Of a stretch of DNA of 64,000 nucleotides, positions 25,309 through 37,406 are shown in pieces. The position numbers and the translations under genes are program-made. Source of the DNA: Straminergon stramineum (Eukaryota > Streptophyta > Bryopsida > Hypnales > Calliergonaceae); assembly GCA_963920665.1 (NCBI GenBank), contig OY987265.1, forward strand, positions 31,315,001-31,379,000, read 5' to 3'. The notes below the pieces were generated by a model, which was not told where the DNA came from, searched no databases, and saw only the letters and a program-made list of their open reading frames with translations. Every line of letters begins with the position of its first letter. Positions within the stretch are counted from its first letter, which is position 1.

Positions 25309-26281
25309 TAAAAATGTATAATCAGAAAAACAAATTAAAAGTCAGGGGTATTTCAAAATCTGTATTTAACTCACATATGCTTATTTGAAACCACATATTA
25401 TCAGATATCTTTCACATCTAACAATATTGACACAAAAATATAAAAGAATAAATTACAAAACATGGTGCACTTACCATGTCTATGCAAGCTCCCCATTGAC
25501 AATATCTAAAATGCCAAAATGCAAGTCAATAGTCCAAGTAATGAAGAGCATCTTTAGTAGCAGCTCCAAATGATAACCACCATGAACGAATCGCATGGTA
25601 ACGTGTCTCCGCCTCATCCATATTCTTCAATTCCTTGTATTATTTACATAGCCGTATGTGTTATTGTTGGAATGCTTTCTTGACGTGCTTCTATGTGTGT
25701 TTATGAAGAGAAGTACTCTAGTGCAACAAACATGTCCTCTCACAATTCTCCATTTTGTTATTAGATGAACCATTGCTGTAGACAATAGAAACCGCATTCC
25801 AATTGGCTATAGCACTATTTGCCATGAACCCCTTGAAGTTTGGATGTTCAACTCCATGTCTGCCCATATCTACATTTAATGACATCCAAAACTACATTTA
25901 GACCTCAGTATCTTCAGATTGCATGTCGCATGTTGAAATGGTCATGACCTTCTTGTATCTAGAATCATACACGTGGCAAGCCATTGTAGTACACTCTTTC
26001 AAGCATTGTCGAGTAGAGAGGCATTGACTTGGGAAAATGCGGGGCTTCTAGCTGCAACTAAATGTGACCCAAATAATGGAAGATCCCGTGGTTATATAAA
26101 ATCACAAACATAATAATAAACCCTTAGATGATGCCATATGAACCAAAATACTATTACATCTCCATACACCCCTCAAAAGATGTCATGGAGTCTCAATATA
26201 CATCATGTGTGATAAAAAATTGTAGAAAAAAAGTCATATCCTTCATAAACTCCCCTTGAAGAAGTGTTTGATAGATGAATG

Positions 26282-26900
26282 AGTGCCACGTCCGTTCTAC
26301 AACTCTAAACTAAGAGTGTCATATGCCCCTATAAAGCTACCAAATAGTTCTACAACTTCTCCAAAATTCACTCAAAACTAAGATACTATCCAACTTTTAT
26401 GGTTGGTCAAAGTTCACCCTTTCCAACTCAAAGGCAACTCACCTATATTTCACTCCTAAGCTCATAACTTTCACATACTACCTCCAAATTAAGAAAATAA
26501 ATTCATTTTAAAAAGATAAAATGAATATCTACAACCTTCCCAAGTTTCACCTAAATCTAAAATACTATCCATATTTCATAGCTTTTTAAAGTTTACTCTC
26601 TTGAAAACCCAAAAGTATCTCTTCACCCTTTCACATTCAAAACCATAACTTTCACATACTACCTCAAAATCAAGAAAATAAACCCATTTTGAAAAGATAA
26701 AATGGATACCTACAATCTCCCCAAAGTTTCACTTAAAACTAAGGTACTGTTTACCTTTTATAGTCTACCAAAGCTCATTCTCTTAAAAATTTGAGGCAAC
26801 TTGACAACACTTTACTTCCAAATTCATAACTTACATATAGTAACTCCAAACTTAATGAATGATAGCTTTTTGGAAACACAAAAGCAAGATACACAAGCTC
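26282..26900. repeat. Degenerate 181-bp tandem repeat
   Basis: The block CATAACTTTCACATACTACC occurs at 26463 and 26644 and, degraded, at 26825, a period of 181 bp. A second block (CTACAAC..CCCAAGTTTCAC.TAAA.CTAA.ATACT) recurs near 26350, 26530 and 26710 at the same spacing. About three and a half copies are visible. The array sits in a 1.35-kb stretch (about 26010-27390) that interrupts the decayed transposase gene. Confidence 0.8.
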
Positions 26901-28754
26901 TTGAAATTTCATTACCAAATTCTCTATGTATAATGTGCAATATGCCCTCTCAAAGTAACGGGTTCCCCTAAGTAAACAAGGAGAAGGAAGAAGATGACCC
27001 TCCACCTCCATGCCATCCACCTAAGCTAATGGATTTTGGCCACTAAGATGTCACATGGGCCATAATACACCTATGGGCCACCTCCTATCCTTAATAAGTC
27101 TATTCACATCATCTATGTGGACTTCTAATCCATTAAAAAAAAAAAAAGAAGGTAAAACAAGCTTTACCTTTTGTTTTTACAACTTCAAATAAACAAACTA
27201 GAATATTAAAATATTTTCTAATATAGAAATCAAAGAACTAAATGTTTGTCAAATAGAGGTAAAAAAAAAAGTTCAAGTGGAGTATGACCCCATTTGTTTC
27301 TTGAGACTCTAGAAAAAAACCCTCCAATTTAACAAACAATTATATATTTTCACATAATGAACACATTTACAATGTGACAACACTTAACGTGGTCAAATAT
27401 CATCCACGCATTTTGAAGATCACCTCCAGTTTGCATGCACCTCACCAAGTCTACTCCGCTTCCCGATCCCTCGGTGAACATCTTAAAAACATACATCTTC
27501 TCTTTGCCTTGGCTAGGGAAGACACTATCAAGTATGAATTCGAATTTTGACTCTTTCTTCATAGTCATAATGTTGTCGCTTACGCCTCCACGACTGTTTG
27601 AACGAAATGAAGAAATAACATTTCGTATGTTTGGACAGCTCAAATATTGAAAGCAATCCATGACCTCCTCCATTTTCTCCCCCTTCAACATCTTCTTCTC
27701 TCCCTCTCCATTATGAAATAGATAGCATGTAAGAAAGTCTTTGCTAGCAGAGAGAGCAATTGCAGAGTTGGTGACTGTTGGTGTCTTGGCCACCTACTTC
27801 GCAATGAGCCCGCAAATCTTTTCTGTTCAATCTCTATACATGCCCATTGCGACAGGGTGAACGTATTTCTTAAGTGGATTGCGGCCCTTGTCAATTTAGG
27901 GTTCTCACTATAGGAGTAGTACATCCTAGCATTGCAAATGTCCAAATATATAAGTGCTATCTTGCAAACTTTGTAGATTAGAGTACAATCTTTGGGAGGA
28001 CTAGCCTCTATTGCGAAAGCAAAGGTTGTGTATCCAATCCATTCAGTTTCATTGCGTTTAGAAGCCCTCTTTAAATAATCACAATTAGAATTTTCGCAAA
28101 CAAGGTGACCATCATAGTATGACTTACGGAACTTGAGACCGTTAGAATTGTGAATGTTTATCGTCACCAACTTGCACCAAGAGGGGGTCCATTGTATCAC
28201 TTGTCCATTCCTTCTAAGTTCCTCGTTGATGACGAAGACAAAGATGAGTGACATGGAGGCAATTCAAAGATGACATCTCCATTGAAGACAGGTGGAAGAA
28301 AATTCACATGATGGTGCTTCATATTGTTCAGTTTCAAGGTTGACAATTTGTTCCTAGAGCGGTGCATAGTACCTAGTCTCCTCAAACAATCTATTATACT
28401 CACTATATCAACTGTATTGGGATGCAATGAAGGATGGTTTAGGAGAGACTGTGTTGGACTACTTGGCGGAGTGCTTAGCATTGAGTTCAATGAACCCTTC
28501 TCTTCCCATGCAGATTGTAGACCACATGTTTGCTTTCGAAGCATCGAGTCGGATAGCTCTCTTTCTAATTTGTTGAATAATTCTATGACAAGATCTACTT
28601 TTTTAACTTTTATTGCTCAAAGAACTATAGTATTAGGAAGGACATGGAACATTTCAGGAGGTGGAATACATGATATAGTATAAGTGATATACGACATATC
28701 CATAGTGGATGTAGCTAAATGACGACTTAAGATCTTAGTCACTACAAAAAATTG

Positions 28755-29080
28755 GGCACATTTGTAACTACCAGTAAATGACTTTGGGTCCGGTTTCCCT
28801 AAACAATGACTGCGCCCTTTGTAATTGCACCAAATCAGGTTTCAACAATTTCTTCAAGACATTTCCTAGTTGTCAATGCGACTGCGGGATGAAGACTTGA
28901 CGAAGTGCCAAATGACCACAGTCCTTTTCATCTAGTCCATCGTCAAGCTTTTGGTGGGAGAAGCCTAAAGTCCTCCATAGAGGACTTAGTCACGACCTAG
29001 TCGTACATGGTGACTATCACGCAACTTTGTCACAGCTGGAAAATGACTTCAAGGTCTTATGCTCAGGGATTTTGGGAAGT
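28755..29080. repeat. Left subterminal motif region of the CACTA element
   Basis: AATGACTT and close variants (AATGACTG, ATGACC, GACTTAG) occur repeatedly in both orientations, for example near 28776, 28806 and 29041. Subterminal motif arrays of this kind bind the TNPA-like accessory protein in En/Spm (known). No coding sequence is seen. Confidence 0.55.
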
Positions 29081-29785
29081 TTTGCTTTATTGACATGGAC
29101 ATCAACACCTTGACGTGGACAATAACTGTTCTCCCATTACTCGGTCGCGTCTTTGCGGTGTTATAGAGTTGCATTGCAGTCAGGTAAGAGACACGGATCC
29201 ACACACATTGCAAGTGGGGGTCACTTATGGGTGACTATGTCAGGACTGCATTAGCACTTACACATGGTGATTTTAGAAGGCCTTGGGGAACATAGGTGCA
29301 AAGGGGCCAACAGGTTTAGGGTTATATTTTATGCTATCGTTTGGTACCACTGTAATCAGTACTTGACAAAAAGTAGAGGCTGAGGATGACTGGATAAGGT
29401 GTTGGTCTTACAACAACATTAAACTATAGGGCAAATGGAAAATGATAGCGGCTTCACATGATTCACAACACTTAGTGGACAAAGTTTACACATGGGTGCA
29501 ATGATTATAACATTGTTCTGATGTCCTTCTACCTTCACTGGACGACTATGGGCCCTCTACAATATTACTAAAGAATGATTGCATGTGACTATAGTTAGTG
29601 ATGTACTAGTCATAGATTCCAAAGCAACGGCAAACCGACATTTGGGGTGCACTGAGTCTTCAAATTTCATCCCCGGTTACACATTTAGATTGCAAGGCTC
29701 ATACACTACGGATTTCATCATTAGTTCAAAAAGAGATCAGATAAGTGGAGAAGGCAGGTGAAACCTCCAATTTCAGTTGGAGACT

Positions 29786-32700
29786 CTAGTACTCTTTCTG
29801 TGCTAGTAAGTTGTCTTCCATTGAGAATTCAATGGCGCCAACTAAATTAACTCTCTGTAATGGAGCAGTCAGCCCTGCACCCTCCACTATCGTACTGATG
29901 AAGGCATCTGTTGAGTTCACTATTTCTTGTCTTGCTCTAGCTTCTTTGTGTAATACAACTTTCCATCTAGGTTTCCCTACCACATCTAAAAAGAAAACTT
30001 GTGTGGCTTGGCTAGGAAAAATAAACAACTCAGCCATGCAAGGGAGCTTGTGTCGGAAGTTGACCACAAGGAAGCCAGAGTTGTCTCAAGTGTAGGTGGG
30101 ATTCCCTCTATTGTCCTTTGTCTTCACCCACTCACACTGCAACAGAATGATCTGTGAATGAAGTGCACCATAATCCAACTCCAATATGTCCTTCAAGACT
30201 CCTACATAGTTCACTAATGACTCACCATCACTATTAGATGGCAATTGGAAAATTGAAGCCACCTCGCTATTGTAGCTCACCAATTCGCTGGTGCTTTCAT
30301 CTTCCACTTGAAAGTGGTTACCAAAGGCAGTGACCCATGCATAACGAGTGGCTTTCTGTGATGGCTTCTTGCTTAGCAATAAGTGGTCCATGTTCTCCGG
30401 CTTCTTCAAATCCAAATCAGATTCCCGGACAATTCTCTCAATCCATTCCTCGAGTGCCATAGCGTTCGGATTTGCTTGTTGTTCGACGGTCCACTACTTG
30501 CATACGCATTGTAGTTCCTTCATAAGTACCCCCCTAGATACCTACATCATAGCATAATAGACAAATTGTACGATTGTACGAGCAAGACACTCCTATGCTG
30601 GATACTTTGTGCCACACATTTCTTTGAAATAGTCCTCAATTCACCTAGTCATGAGGAAGTCATATCAAAGTAATGAACTGACTACATGACTTTGAAATGA
30701 CTACATCACATCTTCCATATCACTATAGGTAGACTTCGTAAGACAACATCTCTGATGATTGATAGCTATCAACTATTCTAATATTCTACACTACTGAATC
30801 ACACATAGGGTTCACGTGGTCTACTTACGAGTGCAATTCTTGCATGACTGAGACATTTGACAGCACATATTGGTGGGCTAAGTCACGAAGTTCAAGACTC
30901 ATCACATATGACCTCCCTGCTCCTTGCAAAACCTCCTCAACGTCACCGTACTCTTCATCTTTGTCCCATACACATCTTTGAGTGGGCTCAAATCTGTGGA
31001 GGTACTCCGTCATGAAGCCAATGCATTCATCTTTCAAGTATCCCTCTGCCATGCAAGCTTCGGGACGTGCCATATTACGGACATGTGCCTTCAACACTTT
31101 CATGTACCGTTCCATGGGATACATCCACCTTGCACTAACTGGTCCACATAAGTCTAACTCTTTTGCAAGGTGGTAAGGGAGATGCATCATAATGTCAAAA
31201 AAGGATGGGGGAAATTCAATCTCCAACAATGCTATACTTTCCGCCACATCAACTTCTAGTGATGGAAAGTCCATGGGGTTGTATATCTTTGTGCATAGGC
31301 GCCTAAACACCTTGCACATTCTCATGATAGCCATACGAGGACCGGTTTCATGAGTCCTTTAAGTGCTAGGGGTAGCACTTGTTGCATTAGTACATGATAA
31401 TCATGGGACTTCAAGCCCCCAAAGTTCTTCTTTCGAATGCACTTGCCTAAGTTGGAAGAATACCCACTTGGTGTCTTCAATGACTCGATACACCTGGCAA
31501 ACTTCTCAAATTCATCTTTCGCCAAGACGTACGATGCTCAAGGTTTCACCATCTTCCCTGCCTTACGTGGGTGCAGGGTAAGCTACAGGTGCTTCCTCAC
31601 ATTCCACTTTTGCAAATCTCTCCTAACCTTCACTTTGTCCTTCTTTCCAGTTATGGTTTTTAGGAAGTTTTTTGCGAGGTTCATTTTGCAATGCATGATG
31701 TCTAACAAGTGGCGAATGAAGAGATATTGTGTCGTTGTTAACACATCATTCAAGGGATTAGGTTTGGGTTCATGTCACTAAAAAGCCATTAGTGCTGACA
31801 TCCCTTTCTCAAAGGAAACCAGCTTCGTAAATTCGAATCAAATGAAAGACGCCTCAAGCATGAACACCAGAGACAAAGTCTGCACTACCTTTGTTCTTGT
31901 ATTGCTGTTCTTTCACAGTCGCCGAGAAAGAAATGGCACTGAATAGTCATTCAATTGGATTGGTTTTAGCCTACCAGTAATGAATGACATCTATAGTTCT
32001 CCCGACAGTCCTCTTAGTCATGTGACAGTCATTAAAAATGATTGACTCGATCCTACCATTATGATATGACTTCTAGGGTGCTCCTAATAATCCTCTCAAT
32101 CTTGTGAAAGTCATTTAAAATGACTGAATTGCTCCTACCACTATGATATGACTTCTATGCTACTTCTAATAGTCCTCTACATCCCCTACAAGTCATACAT
32201 TACTTTAGAAACAGAGTTTCCGACACTCACCTTTCAGTACGGCAATCTCTAGAGAATGCTCAATCGCTTGACACTGTGTACTTTTGATGGATCCCCTGCA
32301 GCACCTTCTCTATTTCCAGCTTCTCTCCATGCCTTGCACTCTTGTGCATGTTGTAGTTGCTCTTCCATAGTTATAGTTGGTGGCTTAGGCCAGTTTTCCA
32401 ACTAGCCATTGAAGTGGTCTTTCATTTCTTCTGACTAGTATGGATGATCTTCAAGTAGCCAGCAGCGAGTGCCTCCGTATGTCTACTTACTGAGCTCAGT
32501 GGAATGCTCTACACCTAAGTCCATACCGCACCAAGGACACGCGGCATACCCTTGATGGGAGAAACCTCCCACTGTACCATAGCCGGGAAAGTCATGGATG
32601 GTCGACAATAACATAGCACGCACTTGGAATGCCTTGCAGCCAACATCCTTTGTTACGTTGTACGTTGGCACCCCCACCCATAACTCCAACAATTCCTCAA

Positions 32701-33960
32701 CAAGGGGCTTGAAGTATATGTCAAAATCCTTAGCTGTGACTGATTCCCTTCTGGGAATCAACAAGGCCAACAAGATCAAAAACTTCTTTGTGCTCAACCA
32801 GGGGGTCAAATTATAATTCAACAACAGTATGGGCCATGTAGACCAAGACGACTTGTTCTACTCGAAAGGATTCACGCCATCAACTACAAGGGCAAAGTGA
32901 GCATTATAGGCATCATTGCCAAACGTTGGATCTACATTATTGTGAAAGTAGTGCCAAGCTTTGGAGTCACAAGGATGCCTTACAAGGCCGTCCCCTCCAA
33001 TCTGGTTGCTTCGGTTGTCTGCATGCCACAACATCAACTTGGAGATTGAGGGGCTCCGGAATATGCGTTGGAGTCATGGAATGATGGGAAAATGACAAAG
33101 CACCTTCACAGGAAAGTCTCGCCGATCTTCATCTCTATACCTATGACCACCACACTTTGGGCACTGCAAGTCATGCTCATGTGGACCCCGGAATAGCACA
33201 CATCCTCTCTCACATGCATGGATTGTGTTGTACGTAAATCCTAGCTTTGCAGTGAGGGACTTCGCAGCATGGTATGTTTTAGGCAACGCATTCTTCTCTG
33301 GTAGGAGATGGAGGTGCAAAATACTGAAAAGTTCGTTGGCACAGTGATTGCTCACCCCATGCACGGTGCACAAATTCATGAGCAACATTGTCACCACCAA
33401 CTTGCTTGATTGAGCTCCATCATAAAGATTCTGCATGGACTCTTCTAACACCCTTGCATCAAAGTCGAAACTCATCCCATCTCCATTAGTGCCCATGTCC
33501 ACAGCAGCCTCCTCGTCACGAAATTCTTCCTCCACGGCTCTGTCGTCCAGGCCCACTTCCCTACAATCTTCATGGATGGAGTCTTTTGTGGCAAAGGCAT
33601 CACGAACTTCTTTATGAACTCGGTCAGGTGAAAATGATTGGAATTCCATGCGGTGTGATGCTTGATCAATCATCCCTTGAGTGTCAACTACCACATCCAA
33701 TTCCAACTCTAGAGCCTCTGATATAAGTGGAACCCAAAATTGCCTCTCCCATTCTTTGTCCAAGGAGTCTCGTCGCCCAGCACCTCTCCAAATTCGAAAA
33801 TCCGGATCTTTGCCATTTTTGATGAGGTGCTCCTGCACATTGTGGATCAACAAGCGCTTATGCCCCCGACAATTATTGCATGGGCAATGCAACCTCTTCA
33901 CATTGTATTCAGAGGCTCTTTGCAACTCTCGAATCCATAGCTAATCATCTCGCAGTCGCT
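29786..33960 (-). pseudogene. TNP2-type CACTA transposase, inactivated
   Basis: Domain order is that of plant TNP2 proteins. A Transpos_assoc-like zinc region (CPCNNC near 33860) comes first, then the transposase core with CPKCGGHRYR, RHPCDSKAWHYF, STKKFLILLALLIPRRES and HDFPGYGTVGGFS (33.1-32.5 kb), and GLKSHDYHVLMQQVLPLAL near 31.4 kb. A DUF4218 block follows (FPPSFFDIMMHLPYHLAKEL, RWMYPMERYMKVLKAHV, ARPEACMAEGYL; 31.3-30.8 kb). A DUF4216 block ends it (VGVLKDILELDY, IFPSQATQVFFLD; 30.46-29.79 kb). In-frame stops at 33074, 32858, 32483, 32435, 32402, 31583, 31538 and 30086, and a frameshift near 31335, make it inactive. The gap at about 31.85-32.25 kb looks like an intron carrying AATGACTT motifs. 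Confidence 0.93.
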
Positions 33961-36370
33961 AGTGGCGATTATCAAAGAGAGGTAATTTAGCAGGTATCAT
34001 GTCTTAGGGGATTCGAAATTCAATCTTCCTGGTGGTCGTGCAATTAGCACATAGGGTGATGGTTAGAACTACCCTCACTTGTACATCGTCATTGTAATTA
34101 TGCTACAATTTTGTTTAGTATAATCTATACAACTTCAATATGACTTACTTCATTGGTAAATGACTTCTATGTGTCTTCTGGAACTACGTCATGACTTCTT
34201 CATGTCTATATTAAGCAAAGAGGAATAACTAGATGATGACTTCAAAAAATGATTGCATTGCTGTAGGTTGATTGCAATATCACCTAGCTTCCATGCTGAA
34301 GGATTGCAATGATGATTGCACTACCAAAACTTCCTATTGAAATTAGGATATGCAATTGGATGGAAATGAGGGTGAAATTAGGCGATTCATTGGGAGAAGA
34401 CCACATAATTCTTCTATTTAGTGTGAGTGGGAATTACGTTCAATAAACATTTATTTTTCCGCTTCCCAAAGTTCAACAAAGCAACTACTTTATTTTGTGG
34501 TTCAGGGGAATTGAGAATGACATCAATCCACGACGTACTGGACTTTGAATGATACTGGAAAATAATGAGGAACATACTCTCCCCATTCCATTATTACTTG
34601 GTTATTTGTAACAACTCTGCCACAGAGAATTTCCTTCTCCTAAGAAGAGACAACCCTTCTACAGTAACTGGCACCGTAGTGCAAACTTTGATTTCAGTGG
34701 ATGCACTAAAGCCTTTTGTTTCTCCACCTATTCCCTGACGGAGTGCCTCCTCCACTTGAGCTTGGAAACTAACTTTCGGCTTGGAAGTGAATGTCTCGGA
34801 ATTGACATGGGAGGAACAACCTGTCCTGGAACTTTGAAGGAATACATCATCTCCCTTGGAATCACGGCCTTCAAAACTATTTAGAGCAACAAACTAGGGC
34901 TTTGACTAAAGAAAAGAACTTCCAACTAAAACCACCTACATACATGTGTCTCCTATAGTACATATTGCAGGCACAAAAGGCTTAGGCTCAACCTCTGCAG
35001 ACATGTCTTGCAAATGAGGTGTCCTCCGTGGGCCACTTCTAACGTACTAATCTCCTTGCTCCTAGTCGGAGTCAAGGGTCACCAATCTAGGTCTCTTCCT
35101 ACGGAACAATGGGGTGGCTTTGAGGACTCTCTTTTTGGGCATTTCGGTCAGGGTGATGTTTTACATACAAACTCTTCCCCCACGATAATACCAAGAACTG
35201 TAATACAAGTTTCCTTCTAGTCGACAGGGTTCAATACCAGTCTCTCACAAAACAACTACAAGTAAATTGAGGAAGTTTTACTGCTTTAGTGGCAATGCAA
35301 TTGTAGAGAAGCAACAATCTATGAAGGCATGACAAATAGTGTTCTAATTTTGTCACAACGCAAGACATGGCAAGAGCATTAGGCATTGCACATATTCCTT
35401 TCAATGTGAATGGAACTTGTCTAGGCATTGTCATTGCTGAACATTCTCATAAGCCATTGGAAACCAACTCTTTCATAAGTAACTATAGCTTTATAGAAGA
35501 CTAACCTGGAAAAAGAGGCTATGCACTTCGTATTCTTGTACAAATTTGTTCCCATAATCCTTATTCAGTGTCCTCCGGAAGTAAAATTGTAGAATGAGGA
35601 TAAAGCACTAGGAAGTTAATGAGTCTCCTATGGTAGAGTACAAGAACTTCTTTGGGGTGCATTGGGATGGTAGTACTAAAGAACTTCAACAAGTGACATC
35701 AGAGTTAGTATATGCAACTACAAACTTCAATATGACTTCAACTAGTGACGTATGAGTCACTATAAGCAAGTTCCCACTTCAATATGACTTGCAAAAGTCA
35801 TATTTAAGTAACAAACTTCAAAGTTTGTAGGAACCCTGAGTAGCGCTGCCTAAAGGGTGGAGCTAATTTTCGGGGAAGTACTTACAATCAACAAAGACTA
35901 CAAATCTATAAGGATGGAACCATAATTATGATTCCATAGTTAATCATTGGGAGGGAACTTATTGCACTCAAGCGCAAATCAGGGAAAGATCAGAAGAGTG
36001 CACTTTCTCCACTCAAAGAGTTGCGTTGGAGTAATTGTGGATTCCAAGAATTAATTAGGAGTCACCAAATGTGGCCGCACTCATCATGCCCACAACTTCT
36101 TCTCTCTAATTCAACAAAACTAAATAGTCTTGATGCATTGCATTTCGAGCATGACCTTCCTTCGAATTAGCCTCCACAGACAAACTGAAGCGCCCGAGGG
36201 ATAGCACCATTGCCTCTCTCCCGCCCCCACAGCTCCAATTGCATTTCAGTGAAGGTAGTGGATTTGATCAACGTTTGCTAAACAGAGAATTGGAGTATAG
36301 TGAGTAGAAGAAGAGGAAGAGAAGTAGAGTAGCTTGCCAATAGAGGTGACTTACTAAAGAGAAAGGACTT
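33961..36370. other. Spacer between the divergent CACTA genes
   Basis: No protein is recognised. Clusters of TGACTT-type motifs in both orientations occur at about 34140-34260 and 35735-35815. The position between two genes transcribed away from each other suggests it held their promoters. Confidence 0.4.
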
Positions 36371-37406
36371 TTGATTTGTCGATGGAAAGCCCGCCGCATG
36401 AGAAAACGGAAAACAATCTCCTCTGAGATCGCAATGTCGCCAGGATGCAGAAGGCAATTGCGCTCGTTATGGTGGCAAAGAAGGAGTTGTAAGTATCCTA
36501 AGCTTGTTGTACCTCCTGCAGATGCAATGCAACAACATGCATGGTATGAGGTAGTAATCCTTTGTAGCATTCCACCTGAAACTAACACAGTGCATGACAA
36601 TAGAGGGATATCTTTTGTAAATGATCTCCCAAGACCAGGGCAAGAGCAATGAACTTACCAAATTCTGCTTTGATTACTATTGCTCAAGAAATTTATGCCG
36701 GCATAGTTCTCGTGAAGGAAAGGTGGTGTGTTTCTAGGGTTTCCACCATAGAAGTCATGTGCATTGGTGTCCATTGGCACTGGAGTTTTCCTATTGTCAT
36801 TCTTCAGTTAGTCTCGAGTCATTCTTCATGACTTCAACTTCCGCTGTCACTTCCACTGTCATTGATAGTGGTGGCGGGGGACGCGTTCACGAGGGGAGCG
36901 CCATGAGTAGTGGCCATGATTCTTTGTCAGAGGCGACGAAGTCCAACGATGCATCCCTCGCACAAGGTATGATGAATCTTGTAATTGCTTGTAGCCATAT
37001 TGAGCGGCAATCCAACGTGTACGCACCTGCCGTAGGTAAATTGGAATCACACTTCCTTGTTCATGCTCCACAATTGGGATTAGGGTTTAAGGGATCCCCA
37101 ACTTAGAATTTTGAATGCATTGAGGATGCATTTAGACACTTGCACACACTTTGATTATTGAATCACGCTTGTAGCCTTCAGCCTCAATTTTGAGTGCTTC
37201 TGCATGTCACATTGCAGCCGCGGAGAAGGGTTAGGCTTTCAAATAGTGGCATTGGGATTGTAGTGAAGGTTTAGGTCTACGATGTTGTTTGTTTTTCATT
37301 TTTGTGGTGCTTTGCTGTGTGTGTAAGGGATGTCCTGTTTGGTTTTCCTTACCAATGCATTTAATACCGCACATTATATCCCAAAAAACACACGAACTTC
37401 CAAGAG
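36371..37406 (+). other. Possible 5' portion of the second CACTA gene
   Basis: Several plus-strand open stretches (36371-36652 with a basic start, 36759-37106) precede the recognisable part of the plus-strand gene, but none carries a motif I know. They could be decayed 5' exons or chance frames. Confidence 0.25.

Larger units (their letters stand above)
24235..28544 (-). pseudogene. Decayed transposase-like gene of an unnamed large-ORF family
   Basis: Read on the minus strand, collinear fragments form one broken protein. 28544-28254 holds a low-complexity N-terminus and GDVIFELPPC. 28254-27840 holds a Cys pair (CENSNC) then NARMYYSYSENP. 27840-27390 holds AKTPTVTNSAIAL and the GSGSGVDLVRCMQTGGDL block. 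26010-25505 holds MACHVYDSRYKKVMTI, CDMQSEDTE, NPNFKGFMA, ANWNAV and AIRSWWLSFGA. 24960-24235 holds GLTLEEMMDLPSF, HFEGEEIFGSSKRKLDVP and DKVNFSQPRV. I recall this motif order from uncharacterised, multi-copy plant and streptophyte-algal proteins that look like transposases, but cannot name the superfamily. The gene has at least eight in-frame stops and frameshifts, and is interrupted near 26.0-27.4 kb and 25.0-25.5 kb. It is certainly dead. Function beyond 'transposon-derived' is inference. Confidence 0.65.

Noticed and set aside
33435..33944. Plus-strand frames of 60-87 codons
   Set aside because: They are antisense shadows of the N-terminal part of the TNP2-type transposase.
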